DNA of 23,748 bases from CAYFQV01 sp964413635 (lineage in GTDB: Bacteria; Spirochaetota; Spirochaetia; DSM-27196; PWMO01). The DNA lies in the NCBI GenBank assembly GCA_964413635.1, contig CAYPTH010000036.1, positions 1 to 23,748 of the forward strand. Direction: 5' to 3'. The notes beneath the pieces are model-generated. The model saw only the letters and a program-made list of their open reading frames with translations. It searched no databases and was not told the DNA's origin. Made by a program: the position numbers and the translations under genes. Positions 14,010 to 21,904 of this stretch are shown in pieces; positions within the stretch are counted from its first letter, which is position 1, and every line of letters begins with the position of its first letter.

Positions 14010-15775
14010 TGGATCGAAAAACGCTTATCGCGGTGGTCTTGTCGGTCATCGTCATTACGGTGGGCTTCATGCTCCAAAATGCGCTGTTCCCCCCGGCAAC
14101 GCCGCCGGAAACCGCGCAAGGCGCAGACCGCCGGCAGCCGGGCACGCAGAGCGATACCCCACGTACCGAACCCATAGAGCGCACGGAAGACGAGACGCAG
14201 ACCGTCGAGACGCAGCAAGAATCCCTGCCGCAAGGGGCGGTCGCCCCGGTACGTGCCGACGACATTTCCGACCAGCCGCAGGTTTACGCGACCGACCTGA
14301 TTCGGGCGGAGTTCGATCCGGTCGGCGGCACCCTCGTCTCCTACCAGCTCTTTGATCACCTCGACGAGGGCGAGCCCGTGGAGATGATTCTTCGCGGGAG
14401 CGAGGAGCAACGCGCCTTCGAAATGGCCTTTGGTGGCCCCGAGGCCGCGCCGGTGGATACCCTCTTCCGCTATCGGGACACGACAGATCCCAACACCGTC
14501 GAGTTCTACCGGAACTTCTACATTGTCGGGCAGGAGAATCGGCCCTTCACGGTCCGCAAGATCTACCGCTTTCAGCCCGGGGAGTATCTCTTCGAGCTCG
14601 AGATCGTCATTGAGAACAGCGTCAACGAGTTTATTCCGCTCAACTTCGCTGGGACCGCCTACACGCTCTCCTTCGGGCCACAGATTGGCCCTGAGTTCCA
14701 GTCCCTAGATGGGCGGAACGAGTACCGCAACTACTACACCTACGAAGACGGCAACCGGAACAACCTCCGCGTTTCCCAAGGGAACACGAAGGTCGTCGAA
14801 GACCGCATTGACTGGGTTTCCATTGCCGGGAAGTACTTCACCGCAATCGCGATACCCGACGCGGCAAACTACGAGGTAACGGTCTCCTCCGAGGACGTGC
14901 CTGGGATTCCCGTGGCCTCGCAGATGTTTTTTGCCCGGCCGGTCATTCGGAGCGCCACCAACAGCGACGTCTTTCGCTTCTACTTGGGACCCAAGACCAA
15001 CCGTTTTCTCGAGCGCTACAACGACGCGGAGGACAACGCCTGGCGCGTCCGCGGTCTTGAGCTCCAGAACGCCGTTGATTCCCGTTTTCTCCTCGGGTGG
15101 CTCGAGAACATTCTCAAGTGGATCCTCAATACGATACACTTGGTGATACCGAATTACGGCATTGCCATTATCATTCTCACAATCATTGTGAAGGCGCTTC
15201 TTTTCCCGCTCACGCGCAAGAGCTTCGAGTCGACGGCAAAAATGCAGACCTTGCAGCCGAAGATGCAGGAGCTCCGGGAGAAGTACAAGGACAATCCGCA
15301 GAAGCTCAACCAGGAGATGGCGGCAATGTACAAGAAGGAGGGGGTCAATCCCCTCGGCGGCTGTCTGCCCCTTCTGTTACAGTTCCCCTTCTTCATTGCC
15401 ATGTTCGGCTTGTTCAACAACCACTTCGACCTGCGCGGTGCCGTCTTCATTTCCGGATGGATCAGCGACCTCTCGGCGCCGGAGAGCATTCTCAGCTTCG
15501 GAGACTTCACACTCCCACTTCTCGGGTGGACCGATCTGCGGCTCTTGCCCATCCTCTTCGTGGGAAGCCAGCTCGTTACCAGTCACTTCATGCAGAGCCC
15601 CAGTTCCGGCGGCGGCCAGACCAAGATGATTCAGTACATGCTGCCCATTGTCTTCTTCTTTGTGCTGTACAATATGCCGTCGGGTCTCTTGGTCTACTGG
15701 ATTACCACCAACATTCTCACCGGGGCGCAGCAGTACTACAGCACGAAGATCAAGGGTCGCAAAGCGAGCACGTAA
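14009..15775 (+). CDS. yidC: YidC membrane-protein insertase (Gram-negative type)
   Basis: YidC inserts and folds inner-membrane proteins, alone or with SecYEG. The 588-residue protein has an N-terminal membrane segment (about 5-26), a Pro/Thr-rich region, and a large periplasmic P1 beta domain to about residue 355. Conserved 60KD_IMP membrane segments lie near 379-400, 450-469, 511-528 and 543-570. TRKSFESTAKMQTLQPKM after the second segment and the GCLPLLLQFPFF motif are typical. The P1 domain implies an outer-membrane-bearing (diderm) host. The start overlaps the rnpA stop by 1 bp, and jag follows by 24 bp. Confidence 0.98.
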   Translation: MDRKTLIAVVLSVIVITVGFMLQNALFPPATPPETAQGADRRQPGTQSDTPRTEPIERTEDETQTVETQQESLPQGAVAPVRADDISDQPQVYATDLIRAEFDPVGGTLVSYQLFDHLDEGEPVEMILRGSEEQRAFEMAFGGPEAAPVDTLFRYRDTTDPNTVEFYRNFYIVGQENRPFTVRKIYRFQPGEYLFELEIVIENSVNEFIPLNFAGTAYTLSFGPQIGPEFQSLDGRNEYRNYYTYEDGNRNNLRVSQGNTKVVEDRIDWVSIAGKYFTAIAIPDAANYEVTVSSEDVPGIPVASQMFFARPVIRSATNSDVFRFYLGPKTNRFLERYNDAEDNAWRVRGLELQNAVDSRFLLGWLENILKWILNTIHLVIPNYGIAIIILTIIVKALLFPLTRKSFESTAKMQTLQPKMQELREKYKDNPQKLNQEMAAMYKKEGVNPLGGCLPLLLQFPFFIAMFGLFNNHFDLRGAVFISGWISDLSAPESILSFGDFTLPLLGWTDLRLLPILFVGSQLVTSHFMQSPSSGGGQTKMIQYMLPIVFFFVLYNMPSGLLVYWITTNILTGAQQYYSTKIKGRKAST

Positions 15776-15799
15776 TGCGGCCTACAACGGAGCATACGA

Positions 15800-16462
15800 A
15801 TGGTACAAGAATTCGAAGGACGCACGGAGAAGGAGGCAATCGATTCCGCAATCGAAAGCCTCGGACTCGAACGAGATGAGTTCGATGTAGAGATTGTGGA
15901 TACCCAGAAGAGCGGCTTCTTGGGGATCCAAAAGAAAGTGAAGATCCGCGTCCACCTCGCGGGTGCTACCGCCGGCGGGAACAAGCCCGATCCGGAAGAC
16001 GACTTCGAGCACGCTATCGTCGACTTTATTGAAGAGACCACCGATCACATGGGCTTCCCCGCGAAGGCGCGCATTGCCTACCGCGAGCCCGACAAGATCG
16101 GCATTCGGCTGGAGTCGGAGCACTCAGGCATCCTCATTGGCAGAAAAGGCAAGAATCTCGACGCTCTGCAGCTCTTAGCGAACGTAGTTGCCAATCGCCT
16201 GGAGCACGGGGACGTCAAAATTGTCCTGGACAGCGAGAACTACCGCAGCCGTCGCGAGGAGAGCCTCATTCGCCTTGCCCACAAGGTGGGCGATCAAGTA
16301 AAACGGACCAAGAAGTCGCAGCTCCTCGAGCCCATGAATCCCTTTGAGCGGCGGCTTATCCACACCACCCTCAACGATATCGCGGAAATATCGACCGAGA
16401 GTGAGGGTGATGGTTTGTACAAAAAGGTCAAAGTCTTCTATCGTGGCTACGAAGACGAGTAA
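15800..16462 (+). CDS. jag: Jag/KhpB RNA-binding protein (Jag-N, KH, R3H domains)
   Basis: Jag (KhpB/EloR, SpoIIIJ-associated) is an RNA-binding regulator, usually encoded next to yidC. The 220-residue protein has a Jag_N domain (1-50, with KSGFLGIQKK), a KH domain with the GRKG loop at 114-117 in the IGRKGKNLDALQLLANVV helix pair, and an R3H domain with R184...H188 in FERRLIH. GGAG lies 8 nt before the ATG. It ends the rpmH operon. Its R3H codons contain an exact plus-strand DnaA box (16356-16364), which may be coincidental or functional. Confidence 0.94.
   Translation: MVQEFEGRTEKEAIDSAIESLGLERDEFDVEIVDTQKSGFLGIQKKVKIRVHLAGATAGGNKPDPEDDFEHAIVDFIEETTDHMGFPAKARIAYREPDKIGIRLESEHSGILIGRKGKNLDALQLLANVVANRLEHGDVKIVLDSENYRSRREESLIRLAHKVGDQVKRTKKSQLLEPMNPFERRLIHTTLNDIAEISTESEGDGLYKKVKVFYRGYEDE
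16356..16364 (+). promoter_or_regulatory. DnaA box inside jag 3' end
   Basis: Exact TTATCCACA on the plus strand within the jag coding sequence, opposite in orientation to the two boxes downstream at 16468 and 16704. Confidence 0.5.
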
Positions 16463-16467
16463 GTGCT

Positions 16468-16476
16468 TGTGGATAA
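16468..16476 (-). promoter_or_regulatory. DnaA box downstream of jag
   Basis: Exact TTATCCACA on the minus strand, 6 bp after the jag stop codon. Confidence 0.55.
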
Positions 16477-16703
16477 TCTGTGAGCAAACAGAACTTTTTA
16501 ACGGAGCTTGCAAGATTGGCCTCTCCGAAGAGGGCGATCGGCACGGAGTTTGTTAGGGGACTGTGAGAATTCCGCTAGCAAACGGGCTCTTGAGGGGCCG
16601 TAAGTCGTCTCTGCGGTTGAAATAAGACGATTTCGGCACAAATCTGCCCCGGACCCCTTGACACCGGGTCCACCGCACGGGGCGCTCACGCTTGTGGGCG
16701 CCT

Positions 16704-16712
16704 TGTGGATAA
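16704..16712 (-). promoter_or_regulatory. DnaA box upstream of gcvT
   Basis: Exact TTATCCACA on the minus strand, 14 bp before the gcvT start and directly after a 9-bp-stem hairpin. DnaA bound here would block gcvT transcription or translation initiation. Confidence 0.55.
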
Positions 16713-16726
16713 CTTAGGGATCAATA

Positions 16727-17839
16727 ATGTCGAAACGACACACACCTCTCCATGACCGGCACGTAGCGCAGGACGCCAAAATGGTCGACTTCGCCGGCTG
16801 GGAAATGCCTCTGCACTATGGAAATGGCGCCATTTCCGAGCACCGCCTCGTCCGGCGCTCGACCGGCATCTTTGACATTTCCCACATGGGGCGGGTGGAA
16901 GTCATTGGACGTGACGCCACCGCCTTCCTCGATCGCGTGTTGACCAACGACATGCGCGGCTGCCCCGTGGGTCAGTCGATCTACGGGCTTATGTGCAAGG
17001 AAGATGGAGGCGTCTTGGACGACGTCTTCTCGTACCGGCTGGAGCAGGATCACTGGCTGATCGTCGTAAACGCGGCCAACCGGGACAAGGATTTCGCCTG
17101 GCTCGAGAAGCACGCCGACGACTTTGCCGCCGAGCTTGTCGACCGTTCCGACGACGTGGCAATGATCGCCTTTCAAGGCCCGGGGGCTATCTCCGTTGTC
17201 GACGCTATCACCGACGGCGCAGGCGGTGCCATTCCGCGATTCGGGGTGAGCGAGGTGGAGCTCCCCTCCGGCAAGACCCTCATGAGCCGCACCGGCTACA
17301 CCGGGGAGGACGGCGTGGAGATCTACCCCGACAGTCCGGACGCCCAAGCGGTCTGGGAGGACCTTCTTGGCGCCGCGGCCGAAAACGGAGTGGAAGCGGG
17401 TCCCTGCGGTCTTGCGTCCCGGGACAGCCTGCGCTTCGAGCCGGGCTTTGCCCTCTATGGACACGAGCTCACCGAGGACGTTACCCCAATCGAGGCGCGC
17501 CTCAAGTGGGCGTGCAAGCTGGAGAAAGACTTCATTGGCGCCGAGGTTGTGCGCCGGCAAGCGGAGGAGGGGACGGAACGGAAGCTTGCAACCTTCACCA
17601 TGACCGAGCGCGCCGTCCCCCGGCAGGGCTATACCGTCTACGTCGACGACCAGCCGGCCGGCGAGGTCGTGACGGGGATGTACGCCCCGACCGTGGACAG
17701 CTACAGTGGGAATGCATTCATATCGACTCCGCACCACAAACGGGGTACAAAGATAGAGATCGATGTGCGGGGCACGCGCAAGGCCGCCGAGGTCGTGCGA
17801 CGCCCGCTATACAAGCCGAGTTACCGAGGAGGAGAGTGA
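16727..17839 (+). CDS. gcvT: Glycine cleavage system T protein (aminomethyltransferase)
   Basis: GcvT transfers the methylene group from the aminomethyl-lipoyl arm of GcvH to tetrahydrofolate and releases ammonia. The 370-residue protein is the normal length and has the family start (HTPLHDRHVAQDAKMVDFAGWEMP), the FDISHMG motif, SRTGYTGEDGVEIY near residue 190, and the folate-site GLASRDSLRFEPGFALYG stretch near 230. It begins the gcvT-H-PA-PB operon. The gcvH ribosome binding site (GAGGAGGAG) lies inside its last codons, and gcvH begins 1 bp after its stop. No promoter or glycine riboswitch was recognised upstream. Confidence 0.97.
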   Translation: MSKRHTPLHDRHVAQDAKMVDFAGWEMPLHYGNGAISEHRLVRRSTGIFDISHMGRVEVIGRDATAFLDRVLTNDMRGCPVGQSIYGLMCKEDGGVLDDVFSYRLEQDHWLIVVNAANRDKDFAWLEKHADDFAAELVDRSDDVAMIAFQGPGAISVVDAITDGAGGAIPRFGVSEVELPSGKTLMSRTGYTGEDGVEIYPDSPDAQAVWEDLLGAAAENGVEAGPCGLASRDSLRFEPGFALYGHELTEDVTPIEARLKWACKLEKDFIGAEVVRRQAEEGTERKLATFTMTERAVPRQGYTVYVDDQPAGEVVTGMYAPTVDSYSGNAFISTPHHKRGTKIEIDVRGTRKAAEVVRRPLYKPSYRGGE

Positions 17840-17840
17840 C

Positions 17841-18230
17841 ATGACCTTTGATGATTCCGTGAAATATCAAAAATCGCACGAGTGGGCCCGAAAGGACGGT
17901 GAAAACTTTGTTGTCGGGATCTCCGACTACGCCCAGGACAGCTTGGGAGACGTCGTCTTTGTCGAGCTTCCCGAAGTCGGCAACACCTTGAAGAAGGGCG
18001 AGACCTTCGGCGTCGTTGAGTCCGTGAAGGCCGCAAGCGACGTCTACATGCCTGTCGGCGGCGAGATCCTCGAGACCAACACCGAGCTCGAAGACAGCCC
18101 CGAGATTATTAACGAGGACCCCTTCGGGAAGGGGTGGCTCCTCAAGGTAAAACCCACCGACGCAAGCGAGTACGACTCCCTCATGTCCGCCAAGGATTAC
18201 GAGGAGTACAGCAAGACAATCGAGGAGTAG
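17841..18230 (+). CDS. gcvH: Glycine cleavage system H protein (lipoyl carrier)
   Basis: GcvH carries the aminomethyl intermediate on a lipoylated lysine between P, T and L proteins. The 129-residue protein has typical length and motifs: YQKSHEWAR at 9-17, GISDYAQDSLGDVVFVELP (26-44), and the lipoyl site VESVKAASDVYMP with Lys63. ATG 17841 is preceded by GAGGAGGAG at ideal distance; the frame is open further upstream inside gcvT but is not used. gcvPA follows after 87 bp containing two hairpins. Lipoylation enzymes and the L protein are not in the window. Confidence 0.98.
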   Translation: MTFDDSVKYQKSHEWARKDGENFVVGISDYAQDSLGDVVFVELPEVGNTLKKGETFGVVESVKAASDVYMPVGGEILETNTELEDSPEIINEDPFGKGWLLKVKPTDASEYDSLMSAKDYEEYSKTIEE

Positions 18231-18247
18231 TTCCTGGGTCACTGCGG

Positions 18248-18285
18248 GCGGCGCCGTCGCGCCGCGTTCCACCCCAGGGGGTGGA
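18248..18285 (+). other. Two adjacent hairpins between gcvH and gcvPA
   Basis: GCGGCGC-CGTC-GCGCCGC (18248-18265) and TCCACCC-CAGG-GGGTGGA (18268-18285) are two perfect 7-bp stems with 4-nt loops, 2 bp apart, in the 87-bp gap inside the gcv operon. Neither is followed by a T-run, so they look like RNA stability or processing signals rather than a terminator. Confidence 0.5.
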
Positions 18286-18317
18286 CCGACAGGCAGCCGC
18301 CTCGGCATATTACCCAC

Positions 18318-19673
18318 ATGAACTACGCCCCACATACCTCGGACGATCGCCGCGCCATGCTCGAGCGCATTGGCGTGGCGAGCGTCAACGAGCTCTTTTC
18401 CGATATACCGGAGAATCATCGATACCCCGACCTCGACCTCCCCGACGGAAAATCCGAAATGGAGGTCGTCCGGGCAATTCGCCGATACGCCGGGGGGAGC
18501 CGCGCAGCGGGCCAAACGTCCAGCTTTGCCGGCGCCGGCGCCTACCACCACTTCATTCCCGCCGTCGTAAACGCCCTCTCCTCGCGGGGGGAGTTCGCCA
18601 CCGCCTACACCCCCTACCAGGCCGAAGCGAGCCAAGGCACCCTGCAGGCCATCTACGAGTACCAGTCCATGCTTGCCTCCCTCTTGGAGGTGGACGTGGT
18701 CAACGCTTCCCACTATGACGGCGCCACCTCCCTTGCCGAGGCTTGCCTCATGGCGGTCCGCACCTCCCGGGGCACGCGCGACCACGTGCTGGTCTCCCCC
18801 TCCGTGCATCCGGAGCACATCGACGTAGTCCGGACCTACGCCGATGCCGCAGGGGTGGCCGTCGACGGCTATCCCGACGAGCGCGGCTCCACCGAGGCCT
18901 TCCTGGACGATCCCCGGGAGCTCATCAACAAGCTTGGTAATACCACGGCGGCGGTCGTCATTCAGAATCCCGACTTCTTCGGCCGCCTCCACGACCTGCG
19001 CGGCGTGGCCGAGAAGGTGCATGAGGCCGGGGCGCTTCTGATTCTCCACATTGACCCCATTGCCGCCGCCCTCTTCCACAGTCCCGGCTCTCTCGGCGCC
19101 GATATTGTCACCGGCGAGGGTCAGGCGCTCGGGATCCCCGTGAGCTTCGGCGGGCCCTACCTGGGCATCTTCGGCTGCACGGACAAGCTGGTCCGCCGCA
19201 TGCCGGGCCGCTTGGTCGGCGAGACACGGGACATCGACGGCGCAACCGGCTACGTGCTCACCCTCAATACCCGGGAGCAGCACATCCGCCGGGAAAAGGC
19301 GACCAGCAATATCTGCACGAACCAGGGACTCATGGCTCTGCGCGCATCCATCTATCTGGCGGCCATGGGACCGGAGGGATTGCGCGAAGCGGCGGAGCTT
19401 TCCTATCAGAAGGCGCATTACGCCGCCGAGCGGATTGGTGCCCTGGCCGGCTTCACCGTCGACGATGCCCCCTTCTTCAAGGAGTTTCGCGTCACCACGC
19501 CGGGGCCCGCCGGCGCCCTTGTCCGCTGGTGCGCCGAGCACGGCGTCATTGCCGGCGTCGCCCTGGACCGCTTTTTCCCGGAGTCGGACCGGGAGCTTCT
19601 CATTGCCGTTACCGAGACTGCAACCAGAGAGGATATCGATGCGCTTGTAGCCGTTCTGGAGGAACACTCATGA
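18318..19673 (+). CDS. gcvPA: Glycine dehydrogenase (decarboxylating) subunit 1
   Basis: GcvPA with GcvPB forms the two-subunit P protein, which decarboxylates glycine with PLP and passes the aminomethyl group to GcvH. The 451-residue protein is the expected size for the split type. It begins MNYAPHTSDDRRAMLERIGV and contains FAGAGAYHHFIPAVVNALSSR, FATAYTPYQAEASQGTLQA, NASHYDGATSLAEA and KATSNICTNQGLMALRA, all characteristic. The start is set by the conserved N-terminus, but no Shine-Dalgarno sequence is visible in front of it. Its stop overlaps the gcvPB start (ATGA). Confidence 0.97.
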   Translation: MNYAPHTSDDRRAMLERIGVASVNELFSDIPENHRYPDLDLPDGKSEMEVVRAIRRYAGGSRAAGQTSSFAGAGAYHHFIPAVVNALSSRGEFATAYTPYQAEASQGTLQAIYEYQSMLASLLEVDVVNASHYDGATSLAEACLMAVRTSRGTRDHVLVSPSVHPEHIDVVRTYADAAGVAVDGYPDERGSTEAFLDDPRELINKLGNTTAAVVIQNPDFFGRLHDLRGVAEKVHEAGALLILHIDPIAAALFHSPGSLGADIVTGEGQALGIPVSFGGPYLGIFGCTDKLVRRMPGRLVGETRDIDGATGYVLTLNTREQHIRREKATSNICTNQGLMALRASIYLAAMGPEGLREAAELSYQKAHYAAERIGALAGFTVDDAPFFKEFRVTTPGPAGALVRWCAEHGVIAGVALDRFFPESDRELLIAVTETATREDIDALVAVLEEHS

Positions 19674-21163
19674 CCCGCACAGCACCCGCCCTGCTTTGGA
19701 AGCAATCTCAGCCCGGCCGCCGCGCCGTCCGCCTCCCCGAATCCGATGTGCCCGAAACACCGCTCCCGAAAGAGCTCCTCCGGCCGCGGCGGGAAGGACC
19801 CGGCGGGCCGGCGAACGCCCCACGCGACGCCGCCACGCCGGGCGTCCTCGACCTGCCCGAGCTCGGCGAGCTCAATGTCGTTCGCTACTTCACGCAGCTC
19901 TCACAGTTGAACTTTGCCATCGACACCAATTTCTATCCCCTCGGCTCCTGCACCATGAAGTACAATCCCAAGGTCAATGAAGAGCTCGCCGCGCATCCCG
20001 GCTTTGCGGAGCTCCACCCCTACGCGCCGACGGAGTTTGCCCAGGGCGCCATGGGGCTCATGCACGATCTGCAAGCAGCCCTTTCCGAGATTGCCGGTTT
20101 CCGGGCCGTGACCCTGCAGCCCGCCGCCGGTGCCCACGGAGAGCTTACCGGAGTGCTCATGATCCGCGCCTACCACCAGGCGCGGGGCGACACGAGGCGC
20201 ACCAAGGTCCTCGTTCCCGACAGCGCCCACGGAACCAATCCGGCCACGGTCGCCATGGCGGGTCTGGACGTGGTGGAGATTCCCTCCGACAAGGAGGGAA
20301 ACGCCGACTTAGACGCCATCCGCGCCAACTTGGGCCCGGATGTCGCGGGCATCATGATTACCAACCCCAATACCTTGGGTCTCTTCGAGCGCAATATCGC
20401 CGAGATCTCCCGCCTGGTGCACGAGGCCGGCGGTCTGGTCTACGGCGACGGCGCCAACTTGAACGCCATCCTGGGCGTGCTGCGACCCGGGGACGTGGGG
20501 ATCGATGTCATGCACTTCAACCTGCACAAGACCTTCGCCACCCCCCACGGCGGCGGAGGACCCGGTGCGGGCGCAGTGGGCGCCGCGGAAAGCCTGGCCG
20601 ACTACCTCCCCGGACCAATTGCGGCCCGCGGCGACGGCGGCTACATCTGGCGCATGCCTGCGCACTCGATTGGCCGCATCAAAGCCTTCCACGGCAACTT
20701 CGGCATGTTCGTCCGCGCCCTGGCCTACATTCTCTCCCACGGCGGCGACGGCCTTGCCGCCATTGCCGAGAACGCCGTGACCAACGCCAACTACCTGCGG
20801 GTCGGCTTGCGTGACACCTACCACGTCAAGTACGACCGCAGCTGCATGCACGAGTTCGTGGCCCAGGGCGATGTCACCGACGGCATCCACACCATGGACA
20901 TTGCCAAGCGCCTCCTCGACTACGGCATCCACGCCCCGACGGTCTACTTCCCCCTCATTGTGAAAGAGGCGCTCATGATCGAGCCAACCGAGACCGAGTC
21001 GCGCCAGACCTTGGATGAGTTCATTCGTGTCATGGAAACCATTGCCCGGGAGGCGCGGGAGAATCCCGAGCTCCTCCACGAGGCGCCCCACACCATGCCC
21101 CTGAAGCGCCTCGACGAGGTACAGGCGGCGCGCAAGCCGGTGGTGCGGTACTGTCCGAGTTAG
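19670..21163 (+). CDS. gcvPB: Glycine dehydrogenase (decarboxylating) subunit 2
   Basis: GcvPB carries the PLP-binding lysine of the two-subunit P protein. The 497-residue protein has FYPLGSCTMKYNPKVNE (88-104), LQPAAGAHGELTG (149-161), DSAHGTNPA (184-192), DGANLNAILG (260-269) and the PLP site NLHKTFATPHGGGGPG with Lys287. The start ATG 19670 overlaps the gcvPA stop by 4 bp (ATGA); the frame is open further upstream inside gcvPA but that is a shadow extension. It is the last gene of the operon. The following 108 bp hold no clear terminator. Confidence 0.98.
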   Translation: MTRTAPALLWKQSQPGRRAVRLPESDVPETPLPKELLRPRREGPGGPANAPRDAATPGVLDLPELGELNVVRYFTQLSQLNFAIDTNFYPLGSCTMKYNPKVNEELAAHPGFAELHPYAPTEFAQGAMGLMHDLQAALSEIAGFRAVTLQPAAGAHGELTGVLMIRAYHQARGDTRRTKVLVPDSAHGTNPATVAMAGLDVVEIPSDKEGNADLDAIRANLGPDVAGIMITNPNTLGLFERNIAEISRLVHEAGGLVYGDGANLNAILGVLRPGDVGIDVMHFNLHKTFATPHGGGGPGAGAVGAAESLADYLPGPIAARGDGGYIWRMPAHSIGRIKAFHGNFGMFVRALAYILSHGGDGLAAIAENAVTNANYLRVGLRDTYHVKYDRSCMHEFVAQGDVTDGIHTMDIAKRLLDYGIHAPTVYFPLIVKEALMIEPTETESRQTLDEFIRVMETIAREARENPELLHEAPHTMPLKRLDEVQAARKPVVRYCPS

Positions 21164-21271
21164 GGGGCGGCTACTACCGCTTCTCGCCACCAAGCGGAAA
21201 GCCACTACATCTCCTGGAAATCTTGAAGCACCCCACCGGTCACTCCTGTAGGCAGTTGTGAGGAGTGAAGA

Positions 21272-21664
21272 ATGGAACACGCAATTGCTACCGCCACGCC
21301 CGACGCCGCCGGACCGGACCTGCAGACCGCTCTCTACGAGTTCAACGTTGCGGCAATTGAGATCTACAAGGACCTGCTCTGCGACGGCGAGAAGCTTGCC
21401 TCCCGGCAGCTCTTCCGCTCCGCCTGCTTCTTCAGCGAGGCCTTGGCCGGCGTTCTCCACGCCGAAACCGACCAGTGGCGCACCGCCGGCGCCTTCGAGG
21501 CGCGCCGGAAGATCCAGGAGTGCCTCTACTGGCTCTGGCTCCTCGACGAGCGCGGCCAGATTGCCGGTCACCAGTATCGCGACGCAGCCTTCACGAACGC
21601 CCTCTTCATGCACGAGGCGCTCACCGGAATGGTCGTGGAGGACCTCGAGCGGGAGGGTCGGTGA
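21272..21664 (+). CDS. Divergent four-helix-bundle protein (23S rRNA IVP-like)
   Basis: The 130-residue protein is predicted helical and resembles the four-helix-bundle family known from 23S rRNA intervening sequences. A helix ending RQLFRSACFFSEAL matches the family's QLLRSA..... helix, and ARRKIQECLYWLWLLDERGQI matches the EA...YWL.LL helix. The match is distant: the usual SIGANYAEA segment is replaced by CFFSEALAG. The biochemical role of the family is unknown; avd proteins of diversity-generating retroelements share the fold. GAGGAG lies 7 nt before the ATG. hicB follows by 10 bp. Bases 21487-21622 (residues about 72-117) are repeated perfectly at 22480-22615. Family assignment is by eye. 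Confidence 0.6.
   Translation: MEHAIATATPDAAGPDLQTALYEFNVAAIEIYKDLLCDGEKLASRQLFRSACFFSEALAGVLHAETDQWRTAGAFEARRKIQECLYWLWLLDERGQIAGHQYRDAAFTNALFMHEALTGMVVEDLEREGR
21487..21622 (+). repeat. 136-bp perfect direct repeat, copy 1 (inside four-helix-bundle gene)
   Basis: Every base from 21487 to 21622 is identical to 22480-22615, in the same orientation and 993 bp apart. Sequences outside these limits differ at once on both sides. This copy is part of an intact reading frame and is therefore probably the source. Confidence 0.97.
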
Positions 21665-21674
21665 ATGTAGTATT

Positions 21675-21902
21675 ATGATTCCAGCAATGAAACACGAGTT
21701 CACAGCCCTGATTGAGCAAGAAGGTGACTGGTACATTGGCTACTGTCCCGAGATTCCGGGCGCGAACGGACAAGGGCGCACCATAGACGAGTGTCGCCGG
21801 AGCTTGCGAGAAGCGATCGAGCTCATTCTTGAAGACCGCCGAAACGATGCGCTCAAAGATGTGGCTGCCGACGCGATCCGGGACACAATCGTAATACCCT
21901 GA
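21675..21902 (+). CDS. hicB: HicB-family antitoxin (UPF0150)
   Basis: HicB antitoxins neutralise HicA, a small double-stranded-RNA-binding-fold mRNA interferase. The 75-residue protein has the short HicB form: KHEFTALIEQEGDWYIGYCPEIPGA (quoted as KHEFTALIEQ then EGDWYIGYCPEIPG), GQGRTIDECRRSLREAIEL and a short C-terminal strand. It lacks the DNA-binding extension of long HicB proteins. ATG 21675 has no good ribosome binding site; ATG 21687 is an alternative. The order is hicB then hicA, a known arrangement, but the partner just downstream is broken. The antitoxin is therefore either an orphan or a relic. Confidence 0.82.
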   Translation: MIPAMKHEFTALIEQEGDWYIGYCPEIPGANGQGRTIDECRRSLREAIELILEDRRNDALKDVAADAIRDTIVIP

Positions 21903-21904
21903 AC

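Larger units (their letters stand above)
16463..16726. other. jag-gcvT intergenic region with DnaA boxes and hairpins
   Basis: This 264-bp stretch has no credible coding frame. It holds two exact DnaA boxes (16468-16476, 16704-16712). It also has a stem of about 13 pairs, with one G·T pair and one mismatch and a 10-nt loop (16548-16583, GTTTGTTAG / CTAGCAAAC arms), the repeat GGACCC/GGGTCC (16651-16671), and a 9-bp stem with a GCTT loop (16681-16702) right before the second box. No glycine riboswitch pattern, tRNA or clear promoter was found. AGGG 8 nt before the gcvT ATG is the likely ribosome binding site. Confidence 0.5.

Noticed and set aside
16658..16663. TTGACA as a gcvT promoter -35 box
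   Set aside because: No -10-like hexamer lies 16-18 bp downstream; the hexamer is the loop of a GGACCC/GGGTCC repeat.
16463..16726. Glycine riboswitch upstream of gcvT
   Set aside because: The expected aptamer core signatures are absent; the stems present do not fit the glycine aptamer layout.
17718..19667. 649-residue open frame on the minus strand opposite gcvT-gcvH-gcvPA
   Set aside because: Antisense shadow of conserved genes in high-GC DNA; composition is Gly/Val/Leu-rich without recognisable domains.
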